This document shows, piece after piece, positions 1 through 6,713 of a DNA stretch of 35,340 nt. The stretch is from a virus: positions 1 through 35,340 of the IMG/VR virus record IMGVR_UViG_3300025133_000345; one strand, 5' to 3'. Every line of letters starts with the position of its first letter. The first letter of the stretch is position 1. Under the pieces are notes generated by a model, which searched no databases, had not been told where the DNA came from, and saw only the letters and a list, made by a program, of their open reading frames with translations. The translations under genes were made by a program, and so were the position numbers.

Positions 1-387
1 ATGAGAGAACAGGTTATTAATGGCAATATTAAATTTAAATTTGAAGATATTAAAGGTTGGCTACATAAAGAAGTAAAAAACGACATTTCAATAATTTTAA
101 GAAAATTTACAGTAAAAGATTTTAAAGATTATAAAAAAGAATTTCAATTACAAGCACAGATTTCTAAAAAATACGGTTCTGGAACTATATATTTATTAGA
201 AAATAAAAAAATTGGCATTGGTAAAAATAAAAAATATTGCACGATTGAAGAATTTAACAAACACAATCTAGAGTTTAAAGATTTAATATTTGATAAGTTT
301 TGGTCAGAGATGACTTTCTTTTCAAAAATACCAAAAAAAAGAAATATGAATAATGAGATGTTAACAAAATGGACAAATATAAAATAG
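1..387 (+). CDS. Unknown protein, C-terminal part of a gene spanning the window ends
   Basis: The frame is already open at base 1, so the ATG there need not be the start. The frame leaving the right end (starting at 35143) is in phase with this one if the ends are joined, giving one protein of about 194 residues. The 128 residues here are rich in Lys, Phe and Ile, with no signal peptide, membrane segment or motif I recognise. The 3' end overlaps the ERCC4 nuclease gene by 19 bases, so the two are probably cotranscribed with the ParB-like gene at 34593. Function unknown. Confidence 0.6.
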   Translation: MREQVINGNIKFKFEDIKGWLHKEVKNDISIILRKFTVKDFKDYKKEFQLQAQISKKYGSGTIYLLENKKIGIGKNKKYCTIEEFNKHNLEFKDLIFDKFWSEMTFFSKIPKKRNMNNEMLTKWTNIK

Positions 388-857
388 TTGTAGACAGTAG
401 AGAACAAAAGCCGTTATGGAATAAAAATACAGTGACAAAAAAACTTGATACTGGAGATTATTCACTTTATGGCTACGAAGACAAGATCTGTATTGAGCGA
501 AAATCATTACCAGATCTATTTGGAACATTAGGAAAAGAAAATAAACGATTCAAGAAAGAATTAGAACGTTCACGAGAACTTGAATATTTTGCAATAGTAA
601 TCGATGGCTCATTTAGTAGTTGTCTTAATAAAGAGTTTGACGGCGCATATTATTCTAAGATGAAGGGATTTGTTATTACCAAAATCTTATTCACTCTACA
701 TATGAAATACGGGATTAATATTTTTTTTAGTAATGGGAGAATAGAGAGTAAACGTATAATAAAACACTTATTTAATTCATATATAAATAATGTAAAAACT
801 ATTAAAAAGAAGAATTTAAACACTACAACTTCCAATGAAGTAAAAAAAGATAAATAA
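369..857 (+). CDS. ERCC4 (XPF/Mus81-type) nuclease domain protein
   Basis: This 162-residue protein is essentially one ERCC4 nuclease domain. Visible motifs are the first acidic motif VVDSREQ (Asp9, Glu12), GDYS at 29-32 and the core ERKS at 43-46 with Asp49 following. Enzymes of this family cut branched or flap DNA with divalent metal ions. In archaea and eukaryotes XPF and Mus81 carry helicase or (HhH)2 partner domains, and both are absent here; only a Lys/Asn-rich tail of about 25 residues follows. The gene overlaps the preceding unknown gene. Possible roles are resolving replication or recombination intermediates before packaging, or attacking host DNA. Family assignment is firm, role is inferred. 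Confidence 0.88.
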   Translation: MDKYKIVVDSREQKPLWNKNTVTKKLDTGDYSLYGYEDKICIERKSLPDLFGTLGKENKRFKKELERSRELEYFAIVIDGSFSSCLNKEFDGAYYSKMKGFVITKILFTLHMKYGINIFFSNGRIESKRIIKHLFNSYINNVKTIKKKNLNTTTSNEVKKDK

Positions 858-884
858 ATGATATATTTAAATCTTTCTTATAAA

Positions 885-902
885 ATAGAAACATTTATAT
901 AG
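885..902 (+). promoter_or_regulatory. Early-type archaeal promoter
   Basis: The sequence AATAGAAACATTTATATAG contains a TATA box centred near 897, about 27 bases before the ATG at 924. That is the usual archaeal TATA-to-start distance, so the transcript would be leaderless. The same AACATTTATA core recurs near 1160 and, on the minus strand, near 30793. Confidence 0.6.
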
Positions 903-923
903 TTTTAATTATTTATATGAATT

Positions 924-1058
924 ATGACAAAAGTTGTATCGATGACGTTCCCAGATGGGTTTCATGAAAAATTTAAAGAATATTGTAAAAGTAATGGATA
1001 TACTGTATCTGGAAGAGTTAAAATATTAATACTTAAAGATATGGAGAATGGCAAATGA
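924..1058 (+). CDS. Small ribbon-helix-helix (CopG-like) protein
   Basis: This 44-residue protein begins MTKVVSMTFPDGFHEKFKEY. A short beta strand (VVSMTFP) is followed by two helices, the layout of a ribbon-helix-helix DNA-binding monomer, and the second half (TVSGRVKILILKDM) fits the second helix. Such proteins bind operators as dimers. It lies directly behind a TATA box and is probably leaderless. Its last codons (ending ENGK) overlap the truncated copy of the small-terminase start at 1048. The fold is inferred from pattern, so an antitoxin-like protein is also possible. Confidence 0.6.
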   Translation: MTKVVSMTFPDGFHEKFKEYCKSNGYTVSGRVKILILKDMENGK

Positions 1059-1093
1059 GAAAAATCTTGTACCATTAACCACGAAGAAAGCAC
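1048..1093 (+). pseudogene. Truncated duplicate of the small terminase 5' end
   Basis: From ATG 1048 the frame reads MANEKNLVPLTTKKAQ, against MANPENLVPLTTKKAR at the start of the small terminase gene at 2442. A 22-base block (1072-1093) is identical to 2466-2487. After Lys/Ala similarity stops and the frame runs into the terminator hairpin and poly-T, so this is a decayed fragment, not a working gene. Confidence 0.75.
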
Positions 1094-1123
1094 AGACACA
1101 AATTATGATGTGGAGTCACTTTA

Positions 1124-1155
1124 AGCCATTTTTGGCTCTTTTTTTCTTTTTTTTT
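1124..1155 (+). terminator. Hairpin plus T-tract terminator
   Basis: A five-base-pair stem, AGCCA with TGGCT around a TTTT loop, is followed directly by about 17 bases of almost pure T. This would stop transcription of the short RHH transcript before the next promoter at about 1160. T-tracts alone can terminate archaeal polymerase. Confidence 0.65.
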
Positions 1156-1157
1156 AG

Positions 1158-1172
1158 TAACATTTATATAGT
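1158..1172 (+). promoter_or_regulatory. Early-type archaeal promoter
   Basis: AACATTTATATAG has a TATA box centred near 1167, 26 bases before the ATG at 1193, so the message is probably leaderless. The motif is nearly identical to the one at 891-902. Confidence 0.6.
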
Positions 1173-1192
1173 TAATATAGTTCATAGATAGT

Positions 1193-1330
1193 ATGCCACA
1201 AGCAATGATACCTGTGAGAAAAAAAACAAAAGAGAGGTTTAAAGACTTGCAATTTCCTTCTTATGTTACAACGTATGAAGCAAAAATCAATTTTGTGTGC
1301 GATTATTTTCATAAAATAAAAAAGGAGTGA
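1193..1330 (+). CDS. Small basic protein, RHH/antitoxin-like
   Basis: This 45-residue protein begins MPQAMIPVRKKTKERFKDLQ. The strand MIPVRKKT followed by two short helices resembles small ribbon-helix-helix or VapB-type regulators, whose typical start is I-x-V-R-x-x-T-K-x-R-L. It is the first gene after the promoter at 1160 and probably leaderless. The winged-helix gene follows after 23 bases, so this may be a pair of early regulators. Fold assignment is tentative. Confidence 0.55.
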   Translation: MPQAMIPVRKKTKERFKDLQFPSYVTTYEAKINFVCDYFHKIKKE

Positions 1331-1353
1331 TACTTTTTTTATTGGGGTGTTAG

Positions 1354-1698
1354 ATGGGACAAGCAGAAATAAAAGAGTTTTTACATAAAAATCCAAACAA
1401 ATTTTTCTTTCCGTATGAGATTAAACAAGTTATTGGTTCTAATATACAAAGCATATATAGTGCTTTGAAGAAACTTGAAAAAAGCAACGAGGTTAAAGTT
1501 GAAGAAGTGCGTTTTAAACAAGGACCAGTAAAGAAAAGGTTTGCATTTGTTCTGAAAGATGACGGTTTTGAGAAAGTGTTTCATGAGTATCAACAATTGA
1601 AAGAACAAACACGGTTTAGGAATTATCCAAGCGAATGGCTTATTGGGATGATGCAAATTGTGGAGATGAGGAAAAGAAATGAAGGTGGAAAGATATAA
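1354..1698 (+). CDS. Winged helix-turn-helix DNA-binding protein
   Basis: Residues 1-70 of this 114-residue protein fit a winged helix: helix 1 (QAEIKEFLHKNP), helix 2 (FFPYEIKQVIG), recognition helix (NIQSIYSALKKLEKS) and a wing (NEVKVEEVRFKQGPVKKRFAFVL). The C-terminal helix may dimerise. The pattern matches small archaeal transcription regulators. Its position after two RHH-like genes and before the packaging genes suggests early gene control or an early/late switch, which is inference. The 3' end overlaps the next zinc-binding peptide by 20 bases. Confidence 0.7.
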   Translation: MGQAEIKEFLHKNPNKFFFPYEIKQVIGSNIQSIYSALKKLEKSNEVKVEEVRFKQGPVKKRFAFVLKDDGFEKVFHEYQQLKEQTRFRNYPSEWLIGMMQIVEMRKRNEGGKI

Positions 1699-1849
1699 AC
1701 GGGTGCCTCACTTGTATGGCGAACCAAGGATAATCATTAAATGTGATAAGTGTCTAATTGATATTGAACAAGTAACAAGCAAAAGAGGGCTTTGTGTCTT
1801 CTGTATAACAAAAGAGGTATATAAAAATGAATATAGAACAAAAATTTAG
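1679..1849 (+). CDS. Small zinc-ribbon protein
   Basis: A 56-residue protein with two CxxC knuckles, CDKC near residue 22 and CVFC near residue 40, as in a minimal zinc ribbon. It overlaps the winged-helix gene by 20 bases and the next gene by 23 bases, which supports a translated, tightly packed operon. The target of the ribbon cannot be read from the sequence. Confidence 0.6.
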   Translation: MKVERYKRVPHLYGEPRIIIKCDKCLIDIEQVTSKRGLCVFCITKEVYKNEYRTKI

Positions 1850-2285
1850 TGTAGATGTACAAGGACAAAATATTATTTTAACTCAAAAAGTTGTAAAGAC
1901 CATGAGTGTTGCAGAATCTATTGAGGAATTGAACAAATTAAGACAAGAACATTTAGGTGTTAAAGATAACATCAAAAAACTTAACAAATATATTGATGAT
2001 GAAGAACCTATGAAACAATTAGTAACGTTCGAAAAAGATAATATGACATTAGATTCACTAACAAAAGAATGGGAATCTAAAACAAATCCTTTAATGGATG
2101 ATATCAAGAAAAAGATAAAAAAAGCAATTCAAACAGAGAAAGTTGATAGAGGGTACATGAGGATCAAAGATAAAAACGAGAAAATAGTTATCAGAGCAAA
2201 CATATTGGGCAAAATCTCAAACGAATTTAATTTAGATGTGAGTCACCCAATCATAAAGGAAATGAGGGCTAATTTTGATGCATAA
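1827..2285 (+). CDS. Unknown coiled-coil protein
   Basis: A 152-residue, highly charged protein. Residues about 30-60 and 75-115 have heptad-like spacing typical of coiled coils (SIEELNKLRQEH; LMDDIKKKIKKAIQTEK). No enzymatic motif or membrane segment is visible. It overlaps both neighbours and sits two genes before the small terminase, so a role in DNA or packaging regulation is possible but unproven. Confidence 0.65.
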   Translation: MNIEQKFSVDVQGQNIILTQKVVKTMSVAESIEELNKLRQEHLGVKDNIKKLNKYIDDEEPMKQLVTFEKDNMTLDSLTKEWESKTNPLMDDIKKKIKKAIQTEKVDRGYMRIKDKNEKIVIRANILGKISNEFNLDVSHPIIKEMRANFDA

Positions 2286-2455
2286 TGATTGGCGGACGAC
2301 CGGTCAGAAAGAAAAAAAATCTGTACATGAGATCTTGCAAAAGGTGTAATACGATAATAAGAGTCATCACAAGGAAAAGTAAGATATGTGCAGATTGTAA
2401 ATTGCCTACTGGGGCCCAAAACAAAAAAAAAGAGGTGGAGAATGGCGAATCCTGA
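2285..2455 (+). CDS. Small basic zinc-ribbon protein
   Basis: A 56-residue basic protein (MIGGRPVRKKKNLYMRSCKR) with CKRC near residue 18 and CADC near residue 35, a compact two-knuckle zinc ribbon. Its start overlaps the preceding stop and its end overlaps the small terminase start by 14 bases. This is the same arrangement as the RHH gene over the terminase fragment at 1048, and both upstream proteins end in ENG plus one or two residues. The basic charge suggests nucleic-acid binding. Confidence 0.6.
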   Translation: MIGGRPVRKKKNLYMRSCKRCNTIIRVITRKSKICADCKLPTGAQNKKKEVENGES

Positions 2456-2840
2456 GAACCTTGTCCCATTAACCACGAAGAAAGCACGAGAGATAGGAAG
2501 GAAGGGTGGATTGAGTCGTTCCCCCAAGAAAAAATGGGCTGCAAGACTGCGTGTAATGAAGAAAAAAGGGCTTACTGATGAGAATTATAAGCGTATTGTT
2601 GCATGGATGGAAGAGCCAGAGTCTTCTGCTATGGACATTTTTCTTTATTTAGAATCGATAAAGAAACACTGTAAAAGTGCTAGCCAGATGAATATGGTGG
2701 CGAGTTCACAAATTAATCTGATGAAAGCACACCACGGCGAAAAAACCAAAAATGAACACATCCACCACATTGTTAATTGGGGCGAACTATTAGGCGGGAA
2801 AAATGTTAAAGGAAGAGATGCCATTAAAAAAGAAGATTGA
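2442..2840 (+). CDS. terS: Small terminase subunit (DNA recognition)
   Basis: A 132-residue protein directly before the terminase ATPase. The N-terminus MANPENLVPLTTKKAREIGR followed by KGGLSRSPKKKWAARLR is typical of small terminases or their close partners in tailed viruses, and the middle is helical. I chose ATG 2442 because AGAGGTGGAG lies just before it and the PENL motif then starts the protein; an in-frame ATG at 2388 is less likely. It would bind viral DNA and feed the large subunit. Assignment rests on the N-terminal motif and gene order. Confidence 0.75.
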   Translation: MANPENLVPLTTKKAREIGRKGGLSRSPKKKWAARLRVMKKKGLTDENYKRIVAWMEEPESSAMDIFLYLESIKKHCKSASQMNMVASSQINLMKAHHGEKTKNEHIHHIVNWGELLGGKNVKGRDAIKKED

Positions 2841-3555
2841 ACATATGTTTAATATTTCTTTATATTCTTACCAAGAAGATTTTCTTAATGATTGTTTGTT
2901 TGGAGACCGGGTAATTGGTGCGTTTTGTAGGCAGACAGGCAAATCTTTAACAATTTCTGTGCTTGCGATTTGTGAAGCGTTGAAGAACCCGGACGGCCAC
3001 ATTGTCATTGTTGGGCCAACAGACAGACAGGCAGGGGAGCTATTTCAAAAAATACTTAATCATGCTAAAAACGCTCCAATCCGTACTGAGATTGATATGT
3101 TTACTTCAAGACAAATGCGTATGAAAAATGGGTGTAGGGTGTCTGCATTTCCAGTTGGTGATACAGGTGACAATATTAGGGGTATGACAGCTAATGTTGT
3201 TATTATGGAAGAAGCAGCATTTATCAAAGATAGTATAGTGAACCAAGTAATCACGCCTATGGTTGCAGCAACACAAGGAAAGATAATTAAGATCAGCACT
3301 CCGTTCGGCATGAATCATTTTTACAACTCATTCCAAAAAGATGAAAACTATGTTTCGCATAGGTACACTTGGGAGGACGCAGTAAAAGTAGGGCATTTCA
3401 GTATTGGTTTTGTAGAAGAACAAAGAACCCAGTGTAGTTCTTTAGAGTTCAGGACAGAATATGAGGCTGCTTTTATTCCTGATAGTGATAATTATTTTGG
3501 GTATCAGTTAATAGAATCGTGTGTGATGGATTATGAGATGTTAGGTGAAATTTAA
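2803..3555 (+). CDS. terL: Large terminase, ATPase half only
   Basis: This 250-residue protein is the packaging-motor ATPase. Walker A is AFCRQTGKS (about residues 40-48), Walker B is VVIMEEAAF with the catalytic Glu (about 132-140), and the coupling motif is ISTPFG (about 165-170). The normal large terminase continues into an RNase H-like nuclease, but here the frame stops with LGEI at a TAATG overlap and a new frame begins MSHILGADF, the usual start of the nuclease domain. The motor is therefore encoded separately, with translational coupling likely. An ATG at 2818 is an alternative start. The nuclease is disrupted further downstream. Confidence 0.9.
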   Translation: MLKEEMPLKKKIEHMFNISLYSYQEDFLNDCLFGDRVIGAFCRQTGKSLTISVLAICEALKNPDGHIVIVGPTDRQAGELFQKILNHAKNAPIRTEIDMFTSRQMRMKNGCRVSAFPVGDTGDNIRGMTANVVIMEEAAFIKDSIVNQVITPMVAATQGKIIKISTPFGMNHFYNSFQKDENYVSHRYTWEDAVKVGHFSIGFVEEQRTQCSSLEFRTEYEAAFIPDSDNYFGYQLIESCVMDYEMLGEI

Positions 3556-3644
3556 TGAGTCATATATTAGGTGCGGATTTCACATGTGGAAAGGAGGTTT
3601 TTCAAGAAGAACTTATAGGAATGGGAAAGAATGGGAAGAATTAA
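3555..3644 (+). pseudogene. Stub of the terminase nuclease start, cut off by the HNH insertion
   Basis: The ATG at 3555 overlaps the ATPase stop and encodes MSHILGADFTCGKE, a good first strand of a terminase nuclease with its catalytic Asp. Similarity ends at about 3590, where the HNH gene begins, and the frame stops at 3644. Joining Cys (codon ending 3587) to Gly at 3873 would restore TCGQDSSAYV in frame, an apparent insertion of 285 bases. Confidence 0.65.
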
Positions 3645-3802
3645 GATTAGCCATACTAATAAGAGATAATTATATGTGTCAAGAATGTGGCCGAAAAGGT
3701 GGCACAGAATTACACGTTCATCACATAAAACCGTGGAGGGAATCAATGAACAATGAAAAAAGTAATTTATTAACGCTTTGTCAATATTGTCATAAAGACT
3801 AA
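3584..3802 (+). CDS. HNH homing-type endonuclease
   Basis: From ATG 3584 this is a 72-residue HNH protein: KEWEELRLAILIRDNYMCQE, then CGRKGG, then LHVHHIKPW with the catalytic His pair, then the Asn of NLLTL, and CQYCH as the second zinc knuckle. It stops two residues after CH, near the minimum for a working HNH domain. It lies inside the terminase nuclease region, the classic target of phage HNH homing endonucleases. Its stop is three bases before another nuclease-like start at 3806. The start is uncertain because GGAGG lies after ATG 3584. Confidence 0.8.
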   Translation: MWKGGFSRRTYRNGKEWEELRLAILIRDNYMCQECGRKGGTELHVHHIKPWRESMNNEKSNLLTLCQYCHKD

Positions 3803-3805
3803 AAG

Positions 3806-4400
3806 ATGGGATATATATTAGGGTGTGATTTTGCTAGGATTTTAAATCAGTTAATTCTGTTTTAACCTAAGGGGACAAGATTCATCCGCATACGTCATCA
3901 TTGAAGAAGGTAGTGACAACACTCCTCACAAAGTCGTATTTATTAAAGAAGTGCCTAAAAACACGATGGACCAGGCAATTGACTATGTGTTATTCCTACA
4001 TAATAAATTTAAGTTTAAAAAGATTCTTTGTGATAGTACTGGGTTGGGTGCAGGTGCGGTTGACGTGCTAGCAAAAAAGTTAAACATTTCCCATAAGTCT
4101 TCTCAACAAAACTATAATCAAAAGTTGTCTGATCATGATATAGTGGTTGGTTTAACTTTCACAATCAAATCAAAACAAGACATCTTTTCAAATTTAAAAG
4201 TATTAATGGAACAAGGGAACTTGAAGATCCCTAATCACAAAAAACTGATATTCCAGCTGAAAGACTTTCGTTACGAAATTACTCCCAGCGGCAACCTTAA
4301 ACTGCACCATTCTGATGGTGGATTTGATGATTTAGTGGACGCTCTTGCGTGTGCAGCACACGGGTTAAGAGGGAAAAAGACTGCTTGGTTCTTCGGATAA
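3806..4400 (+). CDS. Large terminase nuclease half, frame broken by 34 bases
   Basis: ATG 3806 reads MGYILGCDFAR, a second and divergent copy of the nuclease start, then runs off to a stop at 3865. From 3873 another frame reads GQDSSAYVIIEEG and on to LCDSTGLGAG and GGFDDLVDALA, the second and third acidic sites, ending at 4400. Skipping 3839-3872 (34 bases) would give MGYILGCDFARGQDSSAYVI, a complete nuclease of 186 residues. Both AGG codons at the edges match. Without a join, the longest conventional product starts at GTG 3951 and lacks the first catalytic Asp. It may be decoded by bypassing or RNA processing, or it may be a pseudogene. Confidence 0.75.
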
Positions 4401-4402
4401 AA

Positions 4403-4423
4403 AATATTATTTATAAACCTTAA
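4403..4423 (+). promoter_or_regulatory. Late promoter copy 1
   Basis: A 21-base element beginning AATATTATTTATAAACCTTA is identical here, at 6677 and at 14831. The TATA box TTTATAAA is centred near 4413. The transcript would have a leader of about 65 bases before ATG 4503, containing the hairpin at 4463-4493. Confidence 0.75.
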
Positions 4424-4462
4424 TTGTGTTTTAATTCTATCATCACAGCAACACCTCTCTCT

Positions 4463-4493
4463 CCCCCTAACAACACCATCCTGTTGTAGGGGG
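4463..4493 (+). promoter_or_regulatory. Strong leader hairpin before the portal gene
   Basis: CCCCCTA-A-CAACA pairs with TGTTG-TA-GGGGG around a six-base loop: 12 base pairs with one bulged A, ending nine bases before the portal ATG. No Shine-Dalgarno sequence is free, so the hairpin may hide, replace or present the ribosome site. The C/G tracts stand out against the AT-rich surroundings. Confidence 0.7.
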
Positions 4494-4502
4494 TTCACTT
4501 TC

Positions 4503-6677
4503 ATGGGAAAATTCACAAATTGGGTTAAGGAAACAAGAAGTTTTCTTGCAAAAGAAGTAAGGGTTTTTAATGGTGGGAATACTACGCCAAACCAAAACCT
4601 TGCGTTAATGCCTAACTGGTTTTTTAACGCAAAACTAGGAATGCCAAGGGGCATAAATATTGTTGAGATTAGGCAGTACGCTAAAGAGACGACAGTACAG
4701 ATGGTAATCAATACTATCTTGAGGCAATTAAGAAATTCTGAGTGGGAAATTGTTCCTAAAGACACAAACGACAAAGAAGCATTACAAAGAAACAAAAAAG
4801 AGATTGAAAAACTCAAATTGTTTCTTGAACAACCAAACAGGAACGGAGACACTTTCTGGGACGTATGGGGTTCGTTCATTAGGGATGTGACTGAAATTGA
4901 TGCAGGGGTTATTCTTAAAGGAAAAAACGCTTCAGGAGATCTAGTGGAAATATTCTCTTATGATGCATCACGTTTTTTAGTTAATATAGATGAGTATGGG
5001 ATTATTGATGGGTATTACCAATACTCTTTTAGGATGCCTCAATCAGCACCCAAATTCTTCAAAAAGGAACAAATTATTTATGGTAAATTAAACACTAATG
5101 GTGAATTATTTCCTTATGGTTGGTCACCTTTACAATCTTTACAACCAGTAGTAGAAATAATGATTCAATCCACGAGGTATAATAAAGAGTTTTACCAAAA
5201 CAACGCAATTCCAGACGGGTTAGTTAGTTTACCAATGGATCAAAACCAGCTTGAAGATTTCAAACTTGCATGGCAGACAGAGATTAAAGGGAAACCGCAC
5301 AAACTCTTATTTCATAACTCAGATGCAAATTTTACGCCTTTAAGACTAAACAATAAAGATATGGAATGGTTGGAAGGACAAAAATGGTATTCTAAACAAG
5401 TTTTCGGTGCATACGGTGTAAGTTCACAAGAGGCAGGCTTTTTTGAACAGAGCAGCAGGGCGACTGGCGAGTCTCAGGAGCGGATCACAGTTAAGAACGC
5501 AATCAAACCTTACTTACAACTTATTTCTGACAAAATAAATAGAGAGATTATTCCTGATTATTTAGGTGGTGACGATTGTGAGATCAAATTTAGTTGGGTA
5601 ATGCGGGATGAGGCGTCAGAAAAGATTGAGCATGACCAAACAATGCAAATGCTTGGCCAGAACGTGTTAACTATTAATGAAGTAAGGTCAAAAGAAGGTT
5701 TGGATCCAGTCGAATGGGGTGACAAGCCGATGGCTTTAATCTTTCAAGAGTCGAAGGACGAAGGAGGAGCATCCTCAAAAGACGATGCACCTAAAGATAG
5801 AGACGACAAAAAGGAAGATAGAGATAAACAAAAGGATGAGAACGAGAAAAAAAAGAGAGATGAAAAGTCAATCGAACCAGTAATAATTAAAAAAACAGAA
5901 GAAATCAAAAAGGAAGAAGCAAAAGACTATGCTGATTTTTTGGACAAACAGTTCTCTAAATGGGAAACTTCTATCATTAGACACCTTGATGATCTGGACG
6001 ATACACTTGAAAAAGCAGTTTTCAACAAAACTTTCGGGGAATTTTTAAGAGGATTATTTAATTCTGTTAACACTAAAGGGTTCAGGAAAGGGTTAGCTGC
6101 AGTAATTAAATTAGGGTTAAAAGATGGTGTAGCTAGGGCAGAAAAAGAGTTAAAGATTGATATTGGCATTGGTCCAGCGTTTAACCAGTCAGTAGATAAC
6201 ATGGTTGAGCGGCAACTTGAAGGATTTTATGTTCAGGGGAAAAGATGGAATGGATTAAAAGGTGTTTCAGAGGATGTTCAGCGTGACATTAGCGAAATTG
6301 TTACTAAAGGGATTGCAAACAAAGCCGGGTTAAAAGTTATCAAGAACGAGATTAAGGATAAGATGACTCAGCTACGTGGTGGGGAAGTCAAAGGGGTAGT
6401 TACTGAGGGGCGTGCAATGAAGATTGCAAGAACAGAGAGTAACCGGTTCATCAACCAGGGCAAACTTGCGGCATTCAAAGATTCTGGACTAAAAGGTAAA
6501 AAGAAATGGAATTCTTTCCATGACAACAGAACCTCTGATATTTGTATATTCCTTAACAATCAAGTGAAGGAGTTAGATGATAACTTTATTGGTTCTAGTG
6601 GTGCTGAGTATAGCACTCCCCCTAGTCATCCAAACTGTCGAAGTGTTATTGAGTTTGTATTTCCAGACGAAGAATAA
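4503..6677 (+). CDS. Portal protein fused to MuF-like head morphogenesis domain
   Basis: A 724-residue protein. Residues 1 to about 410 fit a portal: it lies right after terminase and has portal-like stretches (IMIQSTRYNKEFYQNN; FGAYGVSSQEAGFFEQSS; ENVLT-like NVLTINEVRSKEGLDP). Residues about 415-480 are a highly charged Lys/Glu/Asp linker. The C-terminal 230 residues end in a Mu gpF/SPP1 gp7-type domain: ARTESNRF, then W-x5-D-x-RTS, and PPSHPNCRS. Portal and MuF are usually separate genes, though fusions occur. The portal ring is the DNA gate and the MuF part probably sits inside the head. It is read from its own late promoter. Confidence 0.85.
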   Translation: MGKFTNWVKETRSFLAKEVRVFNGGNTTPNQNLALMPNWFFNAKLGMPRGINIVEIRQYAKETTVQMVINTILRQLRNSEWEIVPKDTNDKEALQRNKKEIEKLKLFLEQPNRNGDTFWDVWGSFIRDVTEIDAGVILKGKNASGDLVEIFSYDASRFLVNIDEYGIIDGYYQYSFRMPQSAPKFFKKEQIIYGKLNTNGELFPYGWSPLQSLQPVVEIMIQSTRYNKEFYQNNAIPDGLVSLPMDQNQLEDFKLAWQTEIKGKPHKLLFHNSDANFTPLRLNNKDMEWLEGQKWYSKQVFGAYGVSSQEAGFFEQSSRATGESQERITVKNAIKPYLQLISDKINREIIPDYLGGDDCEIKFSWVMRDEASEKIEHDQTMQMLGQNVLTINEVRSKEGLDPVEWGDKPMALIFQESKDEGGASSKDDAPKDRDDKKEDRDKQKDENEKKKRDEKSIEPVIIKKTEEIKKEEAKDYADFLDKQFSKWETSIIRHLDDLDDTLEKAVFNKTFGEFLRGLFNSVNTKGFRKGLAAVIKLGLKDGVARAEKELKIDIGIGPAFNQSVDNMVERQLEGFYVQGKRWNGLKGVSEDVQRDISEIVTKGIANKAGLKVIKNEIKDKMTQLRGGEVKGVVTEGRAMKIARTESNRFINQGKLAAFKDSGLKGKKKWNSFHDNRTSDICIFLNNQVKELDDNFIGSSGAEYSTPPSHPNCRSVIEFVFPDEE

Positions 6678-6697
6678 ATATTATTTATAAACCTTAA
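6677..6697 (+). promoter_or_regulatory. Late promoter copy 2
   Basis: Identical to the 21-base element at 4403. TATA is centred near 6687, 27 bases before ATG 6714, so this transcript is probably leaderless. It overlaps the portal stop codon and drives the protease-scaffold-capsid block. Confidence 0.75.
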
Positions 6698-6713
6698 ATG
6701 TCGCTAATATTAT

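Noticed and set aside
1048-1192. A second working small terminase
   Set aside because: Similarity ends after about 16 codons and the frame continues through a hairpin and T-tract terminator into a promoter.
3588-3872. Group II intron in the terminase
   Set aside because: The insertion does not start with GTGYG or end with AY, is far too short, and has no domain V-like hairpin.
4403-4423. Bacterial sigma-70 promoters
   Set aside because: The elements lack a TTGACA-like -35 at 17 bases, while the 26-27 base TATA-to-ATG spacing at 924, 1193 and 6714 fits archaeal leaderless starts.
4271-4879. Long minus-strand open frame of 202 codons across the terminase end and portal start
   Set aside because: It is antisense to the conserved nuclease and portal sequence and covers the late promoter and leader hairpin, so it is a shadow frame.
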